A stretch of DNA of 64,000 bases from Cornus controversa (Eukaryota > Streptophyta > Magnoliopsida > Cornales > Cornaceae), in contig CM048846.1 of NCBI GenBank assembly GCA_026545225.1, positions 85,205,270 through 85,269,269 of the forward strand, in the 5' to 3' direction. Both the position numbers and the translations under genes were made by a program. Below the pieces are notes generated by a model, which did no database searches, had not been told where the DNA came from, and saw only the letters and a program-made list of their open reading frames with translations. This document shows positions 47,900 through 60,600 of the stretch, one piece after another (position 1 is the first letter of the stretch; the number at the start of each line of letters is the position of its first letter).

Positions 47900-48120
47900 T
47901 CACAAGCTCAAAATGAGCACACTAACGAGCTTGTTCACGAATGTGTTTACGAACTAACGAGCCGAGTAGATGGGTGTTTGGAATTGGTTCGTTTAATAAT
48001 CAAACATGTAGATTTTGTTTGGGCTCGGTCCGTTTAGTAAATAAACAAATTCAAACTGAGTCCAACCCGAACTGAGCTCGAGTTGTTCATCAAAAGCTCA
48101 GCTCGTTTGCAACCCTAAAT
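47900..48120. repeat. GAGCTC-rich dispersed repeat
   Basis: AACGAGCTTGTTCACGAATG, ACTAACGAGCCGAG and AGCTCAGCTCGTTTGCAACC belong to a family common in dicot genomes. A second, more degraded copy is at 42360-42540. Type is unknown to me. Confidence 0.5.
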
Positions 48121-48600
48121 ACGACATGGAATTATCAGATTTGGATTGACCTTAATCTCGTGTCATAATTGTGTCAAGCTGTTTAATTAATCATGCCTTG
48201 TTCTTGTTTTGAAGTTTAATTCGTTACTCGATTAGACCCGTTTAATTAATCGTGTCGTAATCGTGTGAGGTGAACCTGTTTGGATATTTTTATTGTTTCA
48301 ATATAAATTCAATGTGGATATTGTTTTTAGTCTCTTTTGCAATTATTATTATTTTCATGAATTTAGTCTATTATCTCAATTTTTTCAACATATTTGCATT
48401 TTATAGTTAAGTTAATAAACGAGCTATATGATTCATTTAGATTAAACGGGTTAACTTTTGTAATCCGTTTAATAAATGAGTCGTGTTTGCGTCAAGAATC
48501 TTGACACAATTATTAAACAGGTTGTGTTCAAATTGACCTATTTAATAGAATATTCATAAATTGACACGACATACCCCTCTCGTGCAAGAATTGCCACCCC
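48118..48600. repeat. MITE-like repeat with GACACGA-type ends
   Basis: ACGACATGGAATTATCAGAT at the left, and the reverse complement TATGTCGTGTCAATTTATGA at the right, are imperfect inverted ends. Internal blocks (GACCCGTTTAATTAATCGTG, AACGGGTTAAC, TTGACACAATTATTAAACAG) mirror each other. No coding part is present. Confidence 0.45.
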
Positions 48601-49415
48601 CTAGAGGTAGGGTTTAATTGAACCTTATGCGTTTTTTTTGCACTTTTTATTTTTGCTCGTATATATATATTTAATGTGATTTCATATACAGTGAGAGAGA
48701 GAGAGAGAGACAAATAGTTGACCATTATGATAAGATAGAATACAGAATTTATAACATTTCTACTTCACATTATTTCTCTGGCCCATTAAATAAACTAATC
48801 TTGATTTGGCCCAGTTGTTCTACTACACCCTCGTTCTGTGGCCCATTAACATAAACTAATCTTGACTTGGCCCAGTTGTTAGCTCATTTTAATTAAAGTA
48901 TTGAGTTATGTCCAGAAAGTAGAGACACGAAAACAAGGACACGAATATGATAATGACGTAGAGTTTTGTTAGGTATGTTAAGAATTTAAATATTAAAGTT
49001 ACCGTCTTTTTAATAGTTTAAGTTTTTAAAATATTCAGTGTCAAAATAATACGAGAGCAGACAAGGTCATGCATGAATAGATGATTATTAACAACATATA
49101 CAAATCAACTATGCAAATTAACCTTTTGGTAATGTAGATACATGTGTTACATACATGATTAGGGCTTGCAATTAAAATGGTTTGACCGACTTACAATCTT
49201 AAGTACATTTTGTAAATGGAATACTGATCTTCCTCAGAAGATTCATTTATGAATCCGCATTCAATCTGAATGTGAGTAATTCATGAAATTAATGGTTGGG
49301 TTTTGTCGCAAAATCTAAATAATTAGTAGCTTACATTTATATAACGTCTAAAGTAAGAGTATTGCGATATTATAACCGAGGGGTCTCTGAAATGTAACAT
49401 AAAGATGTCTTATTT
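48601..49415. other. Spacer
   Basis: A (GA) run lies at 48692-48710. A duplicated block TGGCCCATTAA...ATAAACTAATCTTGA occurs at 48779 and 48839 (about 60-bp step). Nothing else is recognised. Confidence 0.5.
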
Positions 49416-49465
49416 AGGGGTGCACAAAGAACCAGTGAAATCGGAATCGCAAGGAATCGGAACCG

Positions 49466-49515
<50 letters not shown>

Positions 49516-50222
49516 CTTCTAAGTTCTAGTATATGTCCGTACCTATGGCACTATCATGCACTCATACTCGTGACCGTTAGATAAAGTGATTTTAGATCGT
49601 AGATACCAAAAAATATTTTGGACCACATGATTGATTTTTTTAATTACTTTTGACCGTTAAATTGAGTTTTTCATCCTTATTATACATATAAATGAATAAT
49701 AATAGCTTCTAAATTCTAGTGTATGTCCGTGCCTACAGCACTATCATGCACTCGCACTCATGACCGTTAGATAAAATGATTTTAGACCGTAAATAACAAA
49801 AGACATTTTGAACCACATGATTGGTTTTTTAACCACTATATATATAAAATATAAAATATATAAATAAATACTAATACCTTCTAAATTATAGTCCTCTATT
49901 TATATACAAAGTATAAAATATATAATATATATAGATAAATACTAGTAGCTTCTAAATTCTAATGTTTTATATATTTATATAATATAAAATATATAAATAA
50001 ATATTAATAGTTTTTTATTTATTGTTATAACTAAGAGTGCACAAGTATGAGTGTGTATCTTGTCAATATTTAAAATAAATAAAAAAAGTTGACAAAGAAC
50101 CGTTAGAGAACCGGAACCGAATTGAACCGAACTCAACAGTTTTAATTTCAAAATTAAAAAATCGTTGAAAACAGTTTCGGTTCTATCAAAAATCGTAAAG
50201 AACTGAATCGTGCGCACCTCTA
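49416..50222. repeat. Non-autonomous element with GGTGCACAAAGAACC-type ends
   Basis: The left end, TAGGGGTGCACAAAGAACC, is roughly inverted to the right end, GAATCGTGCGCACCTCTAG. Sub-terminal GGAATCGGAACCG (left) and GAACCGGAACCGAATT (right) are also related. Inside, a unit of about 190 bp starting TAGCTTCTAARTTCTAGT is repeated at 49514 and 49704 with partial copies after. An (AT)n run occupies 49467-49514. Confidence 0.5.
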
Positions 50223-50639
50223 GCCTTATTAAGATTATACTTAAATTATATGGGTCGAATTTGAAGTGTTGAGATGATCCGATTCAGACTTGGATGCAAA
50301 ATTGGCATCAAAATATGAATCTAGACGTAAATTCACATAAATTCAGTCACATTTCAAATCCTATAAATCTTCAAGGATTTCCAGCGTCCGTTGAGAAATT
50401 AGTCAGTAGGCAGTAGTCAATTTTTGACTCTGTACAAGTCCACCCACCCTAATTTTTTTTCTTTTTACTTTTTTATTTTTTGTTCTCCCACTCACCTACT
50501 TCAAAAGCTTGGACTTCAACAAAATGCGGCCACAGGCCCTTTGACTTTAAAAGAGAGAAAGAAATGGGCCGCATTGTTTGGTAAGTAAAATGGGTCCAAT
50601 CCAATTCATACTAGTACTACAAGTTTGAACGTCAAAACC

Positions 50640-50714
50640 GAAACTGAGTGTCTCGTCGTCTTCGCTCCGTTCAACTCAGCGAATCAAAGAACTGCCCGTG
50701 AGTCACCGGCGGTA

Positions 50715-50754
<40 letters not shown>

Positions 50755-51232
50755 TTATGTATCTATATTTGTATCTGTATCTATAGGTACGTTGTTAAAA
50801 TTTAAGGAAGATTCAAATGCATTGATTAGTCATCAGAGATCACTAATCAGTGATCCATCTAAAGTTTTTTCGGTCGGGTATCGATAGTTGCTCATTCGGT
50901 ATTAAAATCAGTATAATTTACTCTTTGTATTTTATAGTTTGGTAGCTGAGAAAATGGGGGAAATTGAAAGAAAGTGAAGTGTTGATTCTCTTGTGGTTTT
51001 TTTGCTTTTAAGGAAACTTAACTAAACTCAGTCAGAGTGTGCTGAAGGTTTAGGTTTTTTGTTTTTGTTTTATCTGATTCGGAATTTAATTTCCTTCTTG
51101 TTATCCCATACTTTTTCAGCTACCAAACAAAGGGTTAGTTTTTATTTTACATCACAGTGAATACAGTGACTTTGATTGCAGATTGTCTCAGTTGAATCTC
51201 AGTTTTCACGGTCAGGTTGAAATTGGAAAGAA
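50640..51232 (+). promoter_or_regulatory. PMK leader with probable 5' UTR intron
   Basis: The ATG at 51233 is 51 bp after a TTTGATTGCAG acceptor (ending 51181). Two possible donors lie upstream, CGGCG/GTACTC near 50711 and ATAG/GTACGT near 50787. A leader exon around 50640-50711 followed by an intron of about 400-470 bp is therefore likely. A (CT)n(AT)n microsatellite fills 50714-50754. No TATA box is obvious. Confidence 0.5.
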
Positions 51233-54200
51233 ATGGCCGTGTAAGTGAGCTGTTTTTTCATTTTTCATTTATCTGTTGGTTCTGATCAATTTACCTCAAC
51301 ATGCATCTGATGATCCGATCTGAATCATTCTTATTAAGTTTTTTTTTTTTCATTGAAAATGAGATTTTTATTTTATATTTGATCTTCTTGATGGTTGAAC
51401 AGAGTTGCTTCTGCTCCTGGGAAGGTTTTGATGACTGGGGGTTACCTTATTCTGGAGAGGCCTAATGCGGGGATTGTACTCAGTACAAATGCTCGATTCT
51501 ACGCGGTTGTGAAACCGCTTTATGAAGAACTTAAACCTGACAGCTGGTTATGGGTGTGTGATCCTCAGAAATTTTGTTCTTTTTATACTTCATTATTAAA
51601 ATTAACTATGCATGTTGATTCTAGTTTTCTCATTATTGTCTTAAATTTTTATAATATGGCATATTATTTAGTTGATGAGTTCTTGGAATACTCTGTAATT
51701 TCTTGGCGCAATGCTTATTGTATTGAACTAAGGCAGTAAAATTGGGACTGATGCTAGCAATAGGTGTCAAAATATGTCCATTTAGTACATTGATGCTTCT
51801 TTTTATCCAATGTTGAACACATAAGATGCTTTGTGATTATTCATGAATTTGGTAATATGCTTTTGTATCTATTTCTCACATTTTCTGCTGATATGACAAA
51901 TTCAAATACATCTGATAATGTAAAGCTGGTGGTTGATGTGTAGGCAACCAAAGTTGACTTCAATATATTTGCGATAGAGAAATTTATTTTTTTCCTTTTT
52001 ATTCTCCAACGGAAAATAATTGAGAAATACCAGCCTAGTCTCTTAGAAAGGGAAACAAGTAAAAAGGAAAACTTTAGAGATTTTCATAATAATTCCAAAT
52101 TGTTTTAGGTTTTTAAATTTTAATAATGTAAATTATCAATAACATCCTTAATTGGATACATCAGAACAGGAAATGTTGTTGTTGAGAATCTATTCATGTT
52201 TTCTGTTACAATTTTTGTGTCTGCAATCACAGTTTTTTTTGGCTTCTTACTTGATTTATCCAGTACTGTTCTGCACTTACCAACCAATTGTTGCCTTAGT
52301 TTTATTCAGGAATATTTATTGTGAAAATTTTCCAATATGAAATGTTATTTTTGCCTTAGTTTTTATCGAGGAATATTTATTGGGTTTTTCCCCCAAAATA
52401 AAATGTTATTGCTGTGTTGAATATTTGTGATTTTATTGTTATCTCCATCACCTTTCAGGCATGGACGGATGTGAAATTAACTTCTCCTCAGATGTCGAGA
52501 GAAACTTTGTACAAAATGTCACTAAAAGATTTAACACTTCAGAATGTCTCTTCAAGGTAAGTTTTCATTGGAAGCGTTGTGTTTATGTACTGTAAATGAA
52601 TATCTCTGTCATCTTTATATGCCCATAGAGATTATTTCATTTTTCATCTATGACTGAATGTCTGTGATCATACGTGTATGTACAGCATTACACATGGTGC
52701 AAAGCCAATAAATTGAGAATGTTTTTCTCGCGTTAATATGAAATGCAAATCATAAACACATGGTCTAACAAATCATTAAGGTTACACTGATCGTTATTGT
52801 TTTAAAAAATTCAGTGAATCAAGGAACCCTTTTGTAGAATATGCGGTGCAGTATGCTGTTGCAGCAGCACATGCAACATTTGACAAGAATAAGAAGGATG
52901 TTTTACACAAACTACTTTTGCAAGGTAATGTTTGATGATTCACATGTTTTCTTTTACTACCAAAGATAAGGAACTTAAAAGTCTAACGTCTGAACTTTTT
53001 TAGTCATGCAGGTCTTGATATTACAATATTGGGTTGCAATGACTTCTATTCGTATCGGAATCAGGTATTGTACATTTTCCATTGTACTTCCTTCTCCTCG
53101 TTTTTTTTTTGTTCCCCTTTCTTGTACCTGTAGTTTATCTTTTTGAGAAGTTCTAGCTTCAAGAAGGTATCCTACATTTGTATCCTTCCATGGATTTGTG
53201 AGAAATTTAATTTACTGTGCCTGGCATTCAATTGTGTAATGTTTGTCAACAATGACAGTTGACCAAAAATTTGTTGAAATAAATTGCAAAATATTTTTAT
53301 GTAGGAACCTCTATTAGGAGTTTGAAATGTTTCTTACCTATATTAGGAGTTTCACGGTTACACTTCTAGGCTTCAATGACATCTTTACACATCCTTGACT
53401 ATCAGTGTGGAGGGTCATTATCCAATGTAGTCCCTGTTAATTGAGCATGCTGGGAGGGTGGAGTGGATAGAGACCTAACCTTTGGCATTATTTGCATAAA
53501 GTGGCTGCTCACAGGATTCAACCCGTGTTCTTACGCTTGACAGCCTGAGCATTATACCAGTGCACCTAGCATTGGCTTTTTTTATGTTTTCTTTTGTTTG
53601 GGTAATCTAATGGTACTGGAATGTGAAATTGGAGAAAAAAAAATTGTAAAAAAAAGGCGGAAAAATAAACAAATTTCTAACTTGAATGAATTCCAAACAC
53701 ATGCAAAGAAAGAATTTATTCTTGTCTTGGTATAGTAGTGCAAACATCCCATATTACATGTGCATGCGCAAGGGTGGGCTTGTGTTCAAGCCTGCTGTGT
53801 GCACCTTATAAAGAGGTGGTGATACCATTTAACAGAGATTTAAAAGATAAGAACATATAAAAATGCCCAAGAATTGAAGGAAGCTGCAAAGTAATTGTTG
53901 TGGAATGGATTTGATGATGCTGGCCCTGACCAGGCGACTCACTGATTACCAAACAAGTGGCGTAAAACAGGAAAAGCTTCCTGTAAAAAGACTTTGAGGA
54001 CAATTCTAATAATGAAGTTACATATGCAGTGCCCAGAATTTTTAGATTTTCAGACCCAAGTCTTGAAATAACTTAAAACAGCATTTTTGCTACAAATATA
54101 TATTCTTCAACAACTTTATTGCTCTTTAATGGACTGCACTCTACGATTGGTCCCCAGCATGATGGTGAAAATTATTCGGATTCTGTCTCTTCTCTGATAT

Positions 54201-57200
54201 TTGCATAAACTCTACCATGCCTGATACTATGGTTGTTGCTTTGTTCTTCTTGCTTTTTATATGTACATTTGTAATTCATCAGCTATATTGTATGTTTGCA
54301 TTACATTTTTGGAACTTATAAGGCAAGAATATTAATGGGACATGACAATGTGGCTTTTGGATGGCAACCCCAGAAAGAAATAAACCAGACCTTGGTTTTT
54401 GGGCTGGTGCACATGTCTCTGATGATCTTGTTACGTTGTTGGGAAGAATGCATATAACTACAGCTTTCTTAAGACAAAAGATATATGAACATATCTTTTT
54501 CTATTCCTTCATGAATGATCACATGCTAGGTGAACATTCTTAATATGACTGCTTTCCCATTTGTGATTATCATGTTTTTGGAAGCTTTTTTAAAGAATGT
54601 GTTTCATTTGAATTATCATTGTTTTTAGATGATTATAAATCAAGATGTAATTTCTCGGAACTCTTTTTTTTTTTCTTTTTACTTTGTGTGTCTGTGTAGA
54701 TTGAAGCACGTAAACTCCCTTTGACACCAGAATCATTGGCTTCCCTTCCACCTTTCACTTCAATTACCTTCAATGCAGAAGAATCAAATAGAGAAAATTG
54801 CAAACCTGAAGTCGCAAAAACTGGATTGGGATCATCTGCAGCTATGACAACAGCAGTTGTTGCTGCTTTACTTCATTACCTAGGAGTTGTTGATCTTTCG
54901 TCCTTGACAAAAGAACAACACCAAGAAAAGGATAGTGTGGATCTTGATGTTGTGCATGTGATAGCTCAGACTTCTCACTGTATTGCACAAGGGAAAATTG
55001 GAAGTGGGTTTGATGTCAGTTCTGCAGTTTATGGCAGTCACCGTTACGTCCGGTTTTCACCAGAAATACTTTCTTCTGCTCAGGTCTTTCTCTCTCTCTC
55101 TCTCCCCACACACACACACTCAAAGACTTGAATAAAATATCAAAGCCATTTATAAGTTTGGTTCCATGACCAGATGCCATTTGAGTACAAGAACACATGG
55201 TCTGTATGCAAAGGTTGGGTTTCCATTATCTAATGGTAAAGTCCACTACCCACTATTGGTCCCGTTACATGGGGTGCTGGAATGGAAAGATTGGATGCAA
55301 ACCTAAACTTAGCATTAGTTTGCACAGAACAATTATTCTCATACTCAAACCCACATACTCATGCTTGTCAGCTTGAGCTTTTACCATTGGACAAAGAAGT
55401 GGTCCTTATCCAATGAGGCAATGATGTAGCCAACAATGAAGAAAATTGTTTTGTTGTATCCATTAGACACCATGTTCCTTCCTTTGCATATGTGCTATGA
55501 CATTTTATACTTTGTTGACCTGGCTGGCCAGGTCGCACCGTCGCACAGGGTGGATAGGGCCGGACATCAATGGACATTTTAGAGTAGAACATCCCATTGA
55601 AAGTTGTAAATACTCTTAGTGCATTTGTGTTATTGTTGTTCAGTACTTAAGAAAATTGTCTTAGTTCAAGGAAGGTCACTTGTTGTTATGAGTTTGGGCT
55701 TTATAAGGTGATCAGGAAATGGTCTATGAGAGTGAATGCTCCAATTTTAAATCACAGTTCCTAGAATCTGAATGGGGAAGTAACACTAGAGCCTTATATA
55801 GTGATGCATCCTGATTTGGCTGGTATATTTAAAGAATGAATAGCTAACTAGCTAAGATTAAGTATTTGACTTTGAGTGACTGGGCTTTTCTTGTGCCAGA
55901 TTATACTTGATTTTCTAATGGAACAGAGGTTATGAAATTATTTTAAGTTTGAGTTTGAATTTTGACAAATGGTTCTCAAAGGAACACCTTTTGATGGCTA
56001 AAGTGGTCCTCAAAAGAACACCTTTTGATGGGGCTTATTCATATTATTTATAATATTTGTGACTTTGTGAATTCTGCTGACCCTTTTATTTATTTATTTA
56101 TTTTTGGGGGCACACAACTAATAAGGTAGTTGGTCTTGACAAAAGTTTCACAGAAGATGTTCTCTATATATATGTTCCAAATGAGTTCTATCATTCACCA
56201 ACCCTCTTCCCTTGAGGCGATTATCCAGTGGTGGTTTAACAAATCCAAGTTTCTGGGAGAGGGGAGGAGGAGGGGATTGGGACATTGAGTACATACATAA
56301 CATTTTATTGAATACATGCATAACACTTTAACTTGAAGTGTTTACCACAGACTTGAATTTGCATCTATACAGGTAGCCTGAGCTTTCCATTGCATGAGGC
56401 AATGGTGCCTCACTAATTCCCTCCCCTTAAGTACTCAATATCATTCAATAAAAAATAAAAAAATAAAAAAAACTTAGCCAACTCATTAGGTTGTTAAAGC
56501 AATTACAGTTGCAAGCCCTTCATCATAAGACTAATGTGATGTCACACAACGCTCAGATGAAGGAATTGGTAGAATGCCTGTTTATGGTAGTTCTTCACAT
56601 TAATGTAGATGAAGAAACTTATGTTAATTCTTCATTTTTAACTGGAAGAATAATATTCTCGATCATAGCAGAAGACTACATTAAAATCATAGTAATTTTT
56701 TGTAAATTTTCACTAGAATTTGTTTAATTTAATAAATTTTCTATTATGGAGTTGCAGGGTGCAGTTAGTGGCTCGCCATTAGAAGAAGTCATCGGTGATG
56801 TCCTAAAAGGCAAGTGGGACCATGAGAAGACTAAGTTTTCCTTGCCTCCACTGATGACCCTTGTAAGAATATTTACATATCTACTTTACCTTTCTATTTA
56901 CATGTTTATATTTATTTAAATGCATGCATACATGTATTTATTATTCAGGCAATTCTATAATGATGACACACCACTTTCCCTCCCTATTCCAGTTTGTTAA
57001 CATTAGCCACCTTCATAAAACCTCACCAACCAGAAAGAAGCATCTTTCTGTCATTTGCTTCAACATTATGTGCCTTCCACTAGCAAAAAATTATCACCTC
57101 TATATTACATGAAGTTCAAATTAACCTTTAGATTAGACTCTTTCCCTGTTGTTGTGGATATAATTCTACAAACAACTATCTTAGCTCTTCTATCCTGAAA

Positions 57201-57657
57201 TTCTTAGTTTATTCAGGGTGAAAATGATAATCTTCATGTTGCTGCTGTCTTCACTGGCCCTTGTATAGCTTGGATGGATTATTCCTGCTTCCCAGTCCAT
57301 TGTATTTGTTACACAAAGATGATTACCTGCCTAGTGAAACTGCTGTATTTATGTGATGTACTTCTCATTTGTTTTGTTAGTCAACTTGCCATGTGGCCTC
57401 TTTTAGGTTCAGCTATTAGTGGGGCCTACGCAAAGGTTTGACAACCCCTTCTTGGGTCACCGTTTGGGCCTTTTGGGCTGAGGCACGGGTTATGGGTCTG
57501 CTGGGGGATGGGCAGTTATTATTTGGATCTACACCAAGTTCACTGTGCTAAGGCAGGGCCTTTAGGCGCCTTGGGGGGCTGAGTCTGGCAAAATGAATGT
57601 AACCAACCAACAAAAATAAAACTTCTCTCTGAGAACCAGCATCCTTAAGCCCCAACA

Positions 57658-57688
<31 letters not shown>

Positions 57689-60600
57689 GTGAATGTGCAC
57701 CATAAGACTGGAGCATTGTTTCTTTATTTGGTTGCTTTTAGTGATTGTGATCCATTTTGCAGTTACTAGGAGAACCAGGAACTGGAGGATCATCAACACC
57801 GTCGATGGTAGGTGCTGTCAAGAAGTGGCAAAAATCTGACCCTCAACAATCCCTAGACACATGGAGAAAATTATCAGATGCAAATTCAGCACTTGAAGCA
57901 CAATTCAATATGTTAACCAAATTGGCAAAAGAACATTGGGATGCATATAAATATGTCATCAACAGCTGCAGGATGCATAGGTCAGAAAAGGTAATTTCAA
58001 TGACATTTGGAATTTCATTTCTAACGACACTTTTTTAGTTAGGAATAATAATGGGGACAGTTATTCCATATATTTTGAGGAGATTGACAATGATCATTCT
58101 TTTTTGAGTGTACTATAAACTATAAAGTTCTTTTTATAGTTATCGGAGTTCTAGTTATCTAAATAAGGGATCTAAGACTAATGATCCCTACTATGACCGT
58201 GATACGTATGATACTCAATATAGTTGGAATAATCACATTAATAGTTGTATTGAAAGTTATCTTCATTCTCAAATCCGCATTGATACTTAAATTTCAAGTG
58301 ATACTGACAAACTGATAGTTACATGTCTTGTTACATTTTTTTTTTTTAATACAGTTAGTAGAAGAAAAAAAGAAAACATATACTAACAATTTTAACATAA
58401 AAAACATTAACAAGAGTTGGAGCACTTAATATCCCGTTGAACCATAGTTTTCAAAACAGGCAAACTTTCTTCAATTTTTTGGTTGATTCTGTTTGATGTT
58501 TGAAGAGGTTCTCTCTTTTTTTGGTGGAAGTCTACCTATAATGTCCATGGTGATAAAGAAAAGATTCTCAAGTTGAAATACATGGGAGTCTGCTACCTTG
58601 ATTCTTCATCTATCTATTTAATAGAAAATGGTCCTTCTCAAGTTGACAAAGCCTTTATTCAACAAATATAGAACAAAGAAAAAAAGGGAAAGTAGATATA
58701 AGTTACCAGTTTCTTAAGGATGTTCAACCAATGAAACTTCAACTAGATATACCGATGAAGGAGCAACAAGCATTGGAAATGTCCATAGCAATTATATGTT
58801 TTTGTTTTTACTTTTAAGGATAAAATTATTTTGGTAAGTAACCTTATTAGGGCTGTTTGGTGTCTAGGTTAACATGTTTGGTCATAGGTTCATACATGTT
58901 AGAGTTCCAGCTTTTTAATGAAGAATTGTGGTAAGAGTTCACTGAGAATTAAATTAGGGACGACTTAGATTGGATACAGAGGGTTTTAGGTACGAATTAG
59001 GGTTTTAAATGATATTTTAACAGTTCAATGATTGTTTTGGTAAGGAGGCAACAAGCTGTGTTATTGTAAGAAGTATAACGGAAAGAGAGTACAGAAAGAA
59101 GGAAACACTCTCAATCTTTTAAACAAAAAAGTGTGGCTGCAGTTCTCATTCAATATGCACTAACTCCAGAAAAATATGATTACAAGCCCTTTATATACTA
59201 AAAAATTCTTCTAAAAATAAATAAAGCATAGCTTTTAAAATCAAACTCATGTGAACTCTTAATTAGAATATAAATAAAAGAAGGCTATAATTAAAAAGTA
59301 GCAAACCTGTTCCCAGCTTCAGTAGCATGAACAGTAACCTATAATAATAATTTGAAGAGTAGCTCACTACAGAACCTCCATAGGGGAGCCAAGTTGTAGG
59401 GTATCTGAAAGGATTAATCTCGCCTCCGAAGGGGGTGGGGACACCCGTATCCCAAAAAAAAAAAAACTACAGTAGCTTGACCACCCGTAATAGAATGTGC
59501 TACAGTATTGTTATAACAATTTCCTTTTAAATATTAAATTTAATAATTAAATCAAGCCCAATGAATATTACTCAAAATGAAAATAATTTATCAATCAAAA
59601 ACTGCAAAACACATTTTTGTCATACAGGAGTCTGTTCATTGCTGTGGAATCCCCGACGTTTGTTTTGGTCTTCCAAAACCTGTGATGTTTATCCAAGCAA
59701 TAAATATACAAGTAGAACATCAATTCCCATTTGCTGAAAAGAAGTCAACCCTGAGTTAGCTACAAGTCAAAGTACTCAGGTGAAGTTCATTAATAATTTA
59801 GAAATGAACTAATATTTAAATTTTATATTTGCACATCTATGGCACAAGTATGTTTCTTTCTAATATCCATCAATGAAAGAGTAAGTGTTGGTATGTCCAT
59901 CATGATGCATATCATGGCTGCATATCGATGTTTGACCCAGTAGTATGTGACATAGCTCAAGTGGCATAACATCATATAACTGTCTCCTTAAGCTTTCTAA
60001 TGGTGAATGTCAAGGACACTATTTATCAATCCTCAACTTTGTGTTAACGATTCATGCAACATAATATGGCTTTTGGTGCGGGTCAACGTTCAATCATGAA
60101 TTCTTCACAGTTTTCTCTGACAATGTTTTGCTACAACTCGAAGTGTCTATCACCAATGGACATACTTCAACTCCTTAACCAACTCTTGTTTGAATTTTGT
60201 TTGCCCCTCTTTGATAAAGCTCATCATTCTTCTTGAGAACTTCCTTGCTAGTTGAAAAAAGAGGACAGATATATCCATCAAAAATTTCATCATCTAGATC
60301 ATCAAAATGAGCTTTCAAATTAGCATCAAAGGAATCACAATCTCTTCTTTATGTTTTGATTCATCAGACTATTTAGTATTCTTGGGAATTTTTTTAACCA
60401 TAGTAATTGACTTGGTAGGGCATTGAAAAGATAGATTACCATAGTCACAATTAAAGCATCTTGTTTTAGAATTAGAACTACTAGTTGAGATGAAAAAGAA
60501 CCATAGGATGAGATGACTTGTTGGAAACAAAAGAACTTCCTTGTTACTTATCAATTGACTTACCGTGAGTTATATTTACGAAAGTTCTTTTACCCCAAGT

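Noticed and set aside
53500-53575. tRNA-like sequence in PMK intron 5
   Set aside because: A- and B-box-like blocks exist but no acceptor or anticodon stem forms, so it was kept as a SINE-like copy and not a tRNA gene.
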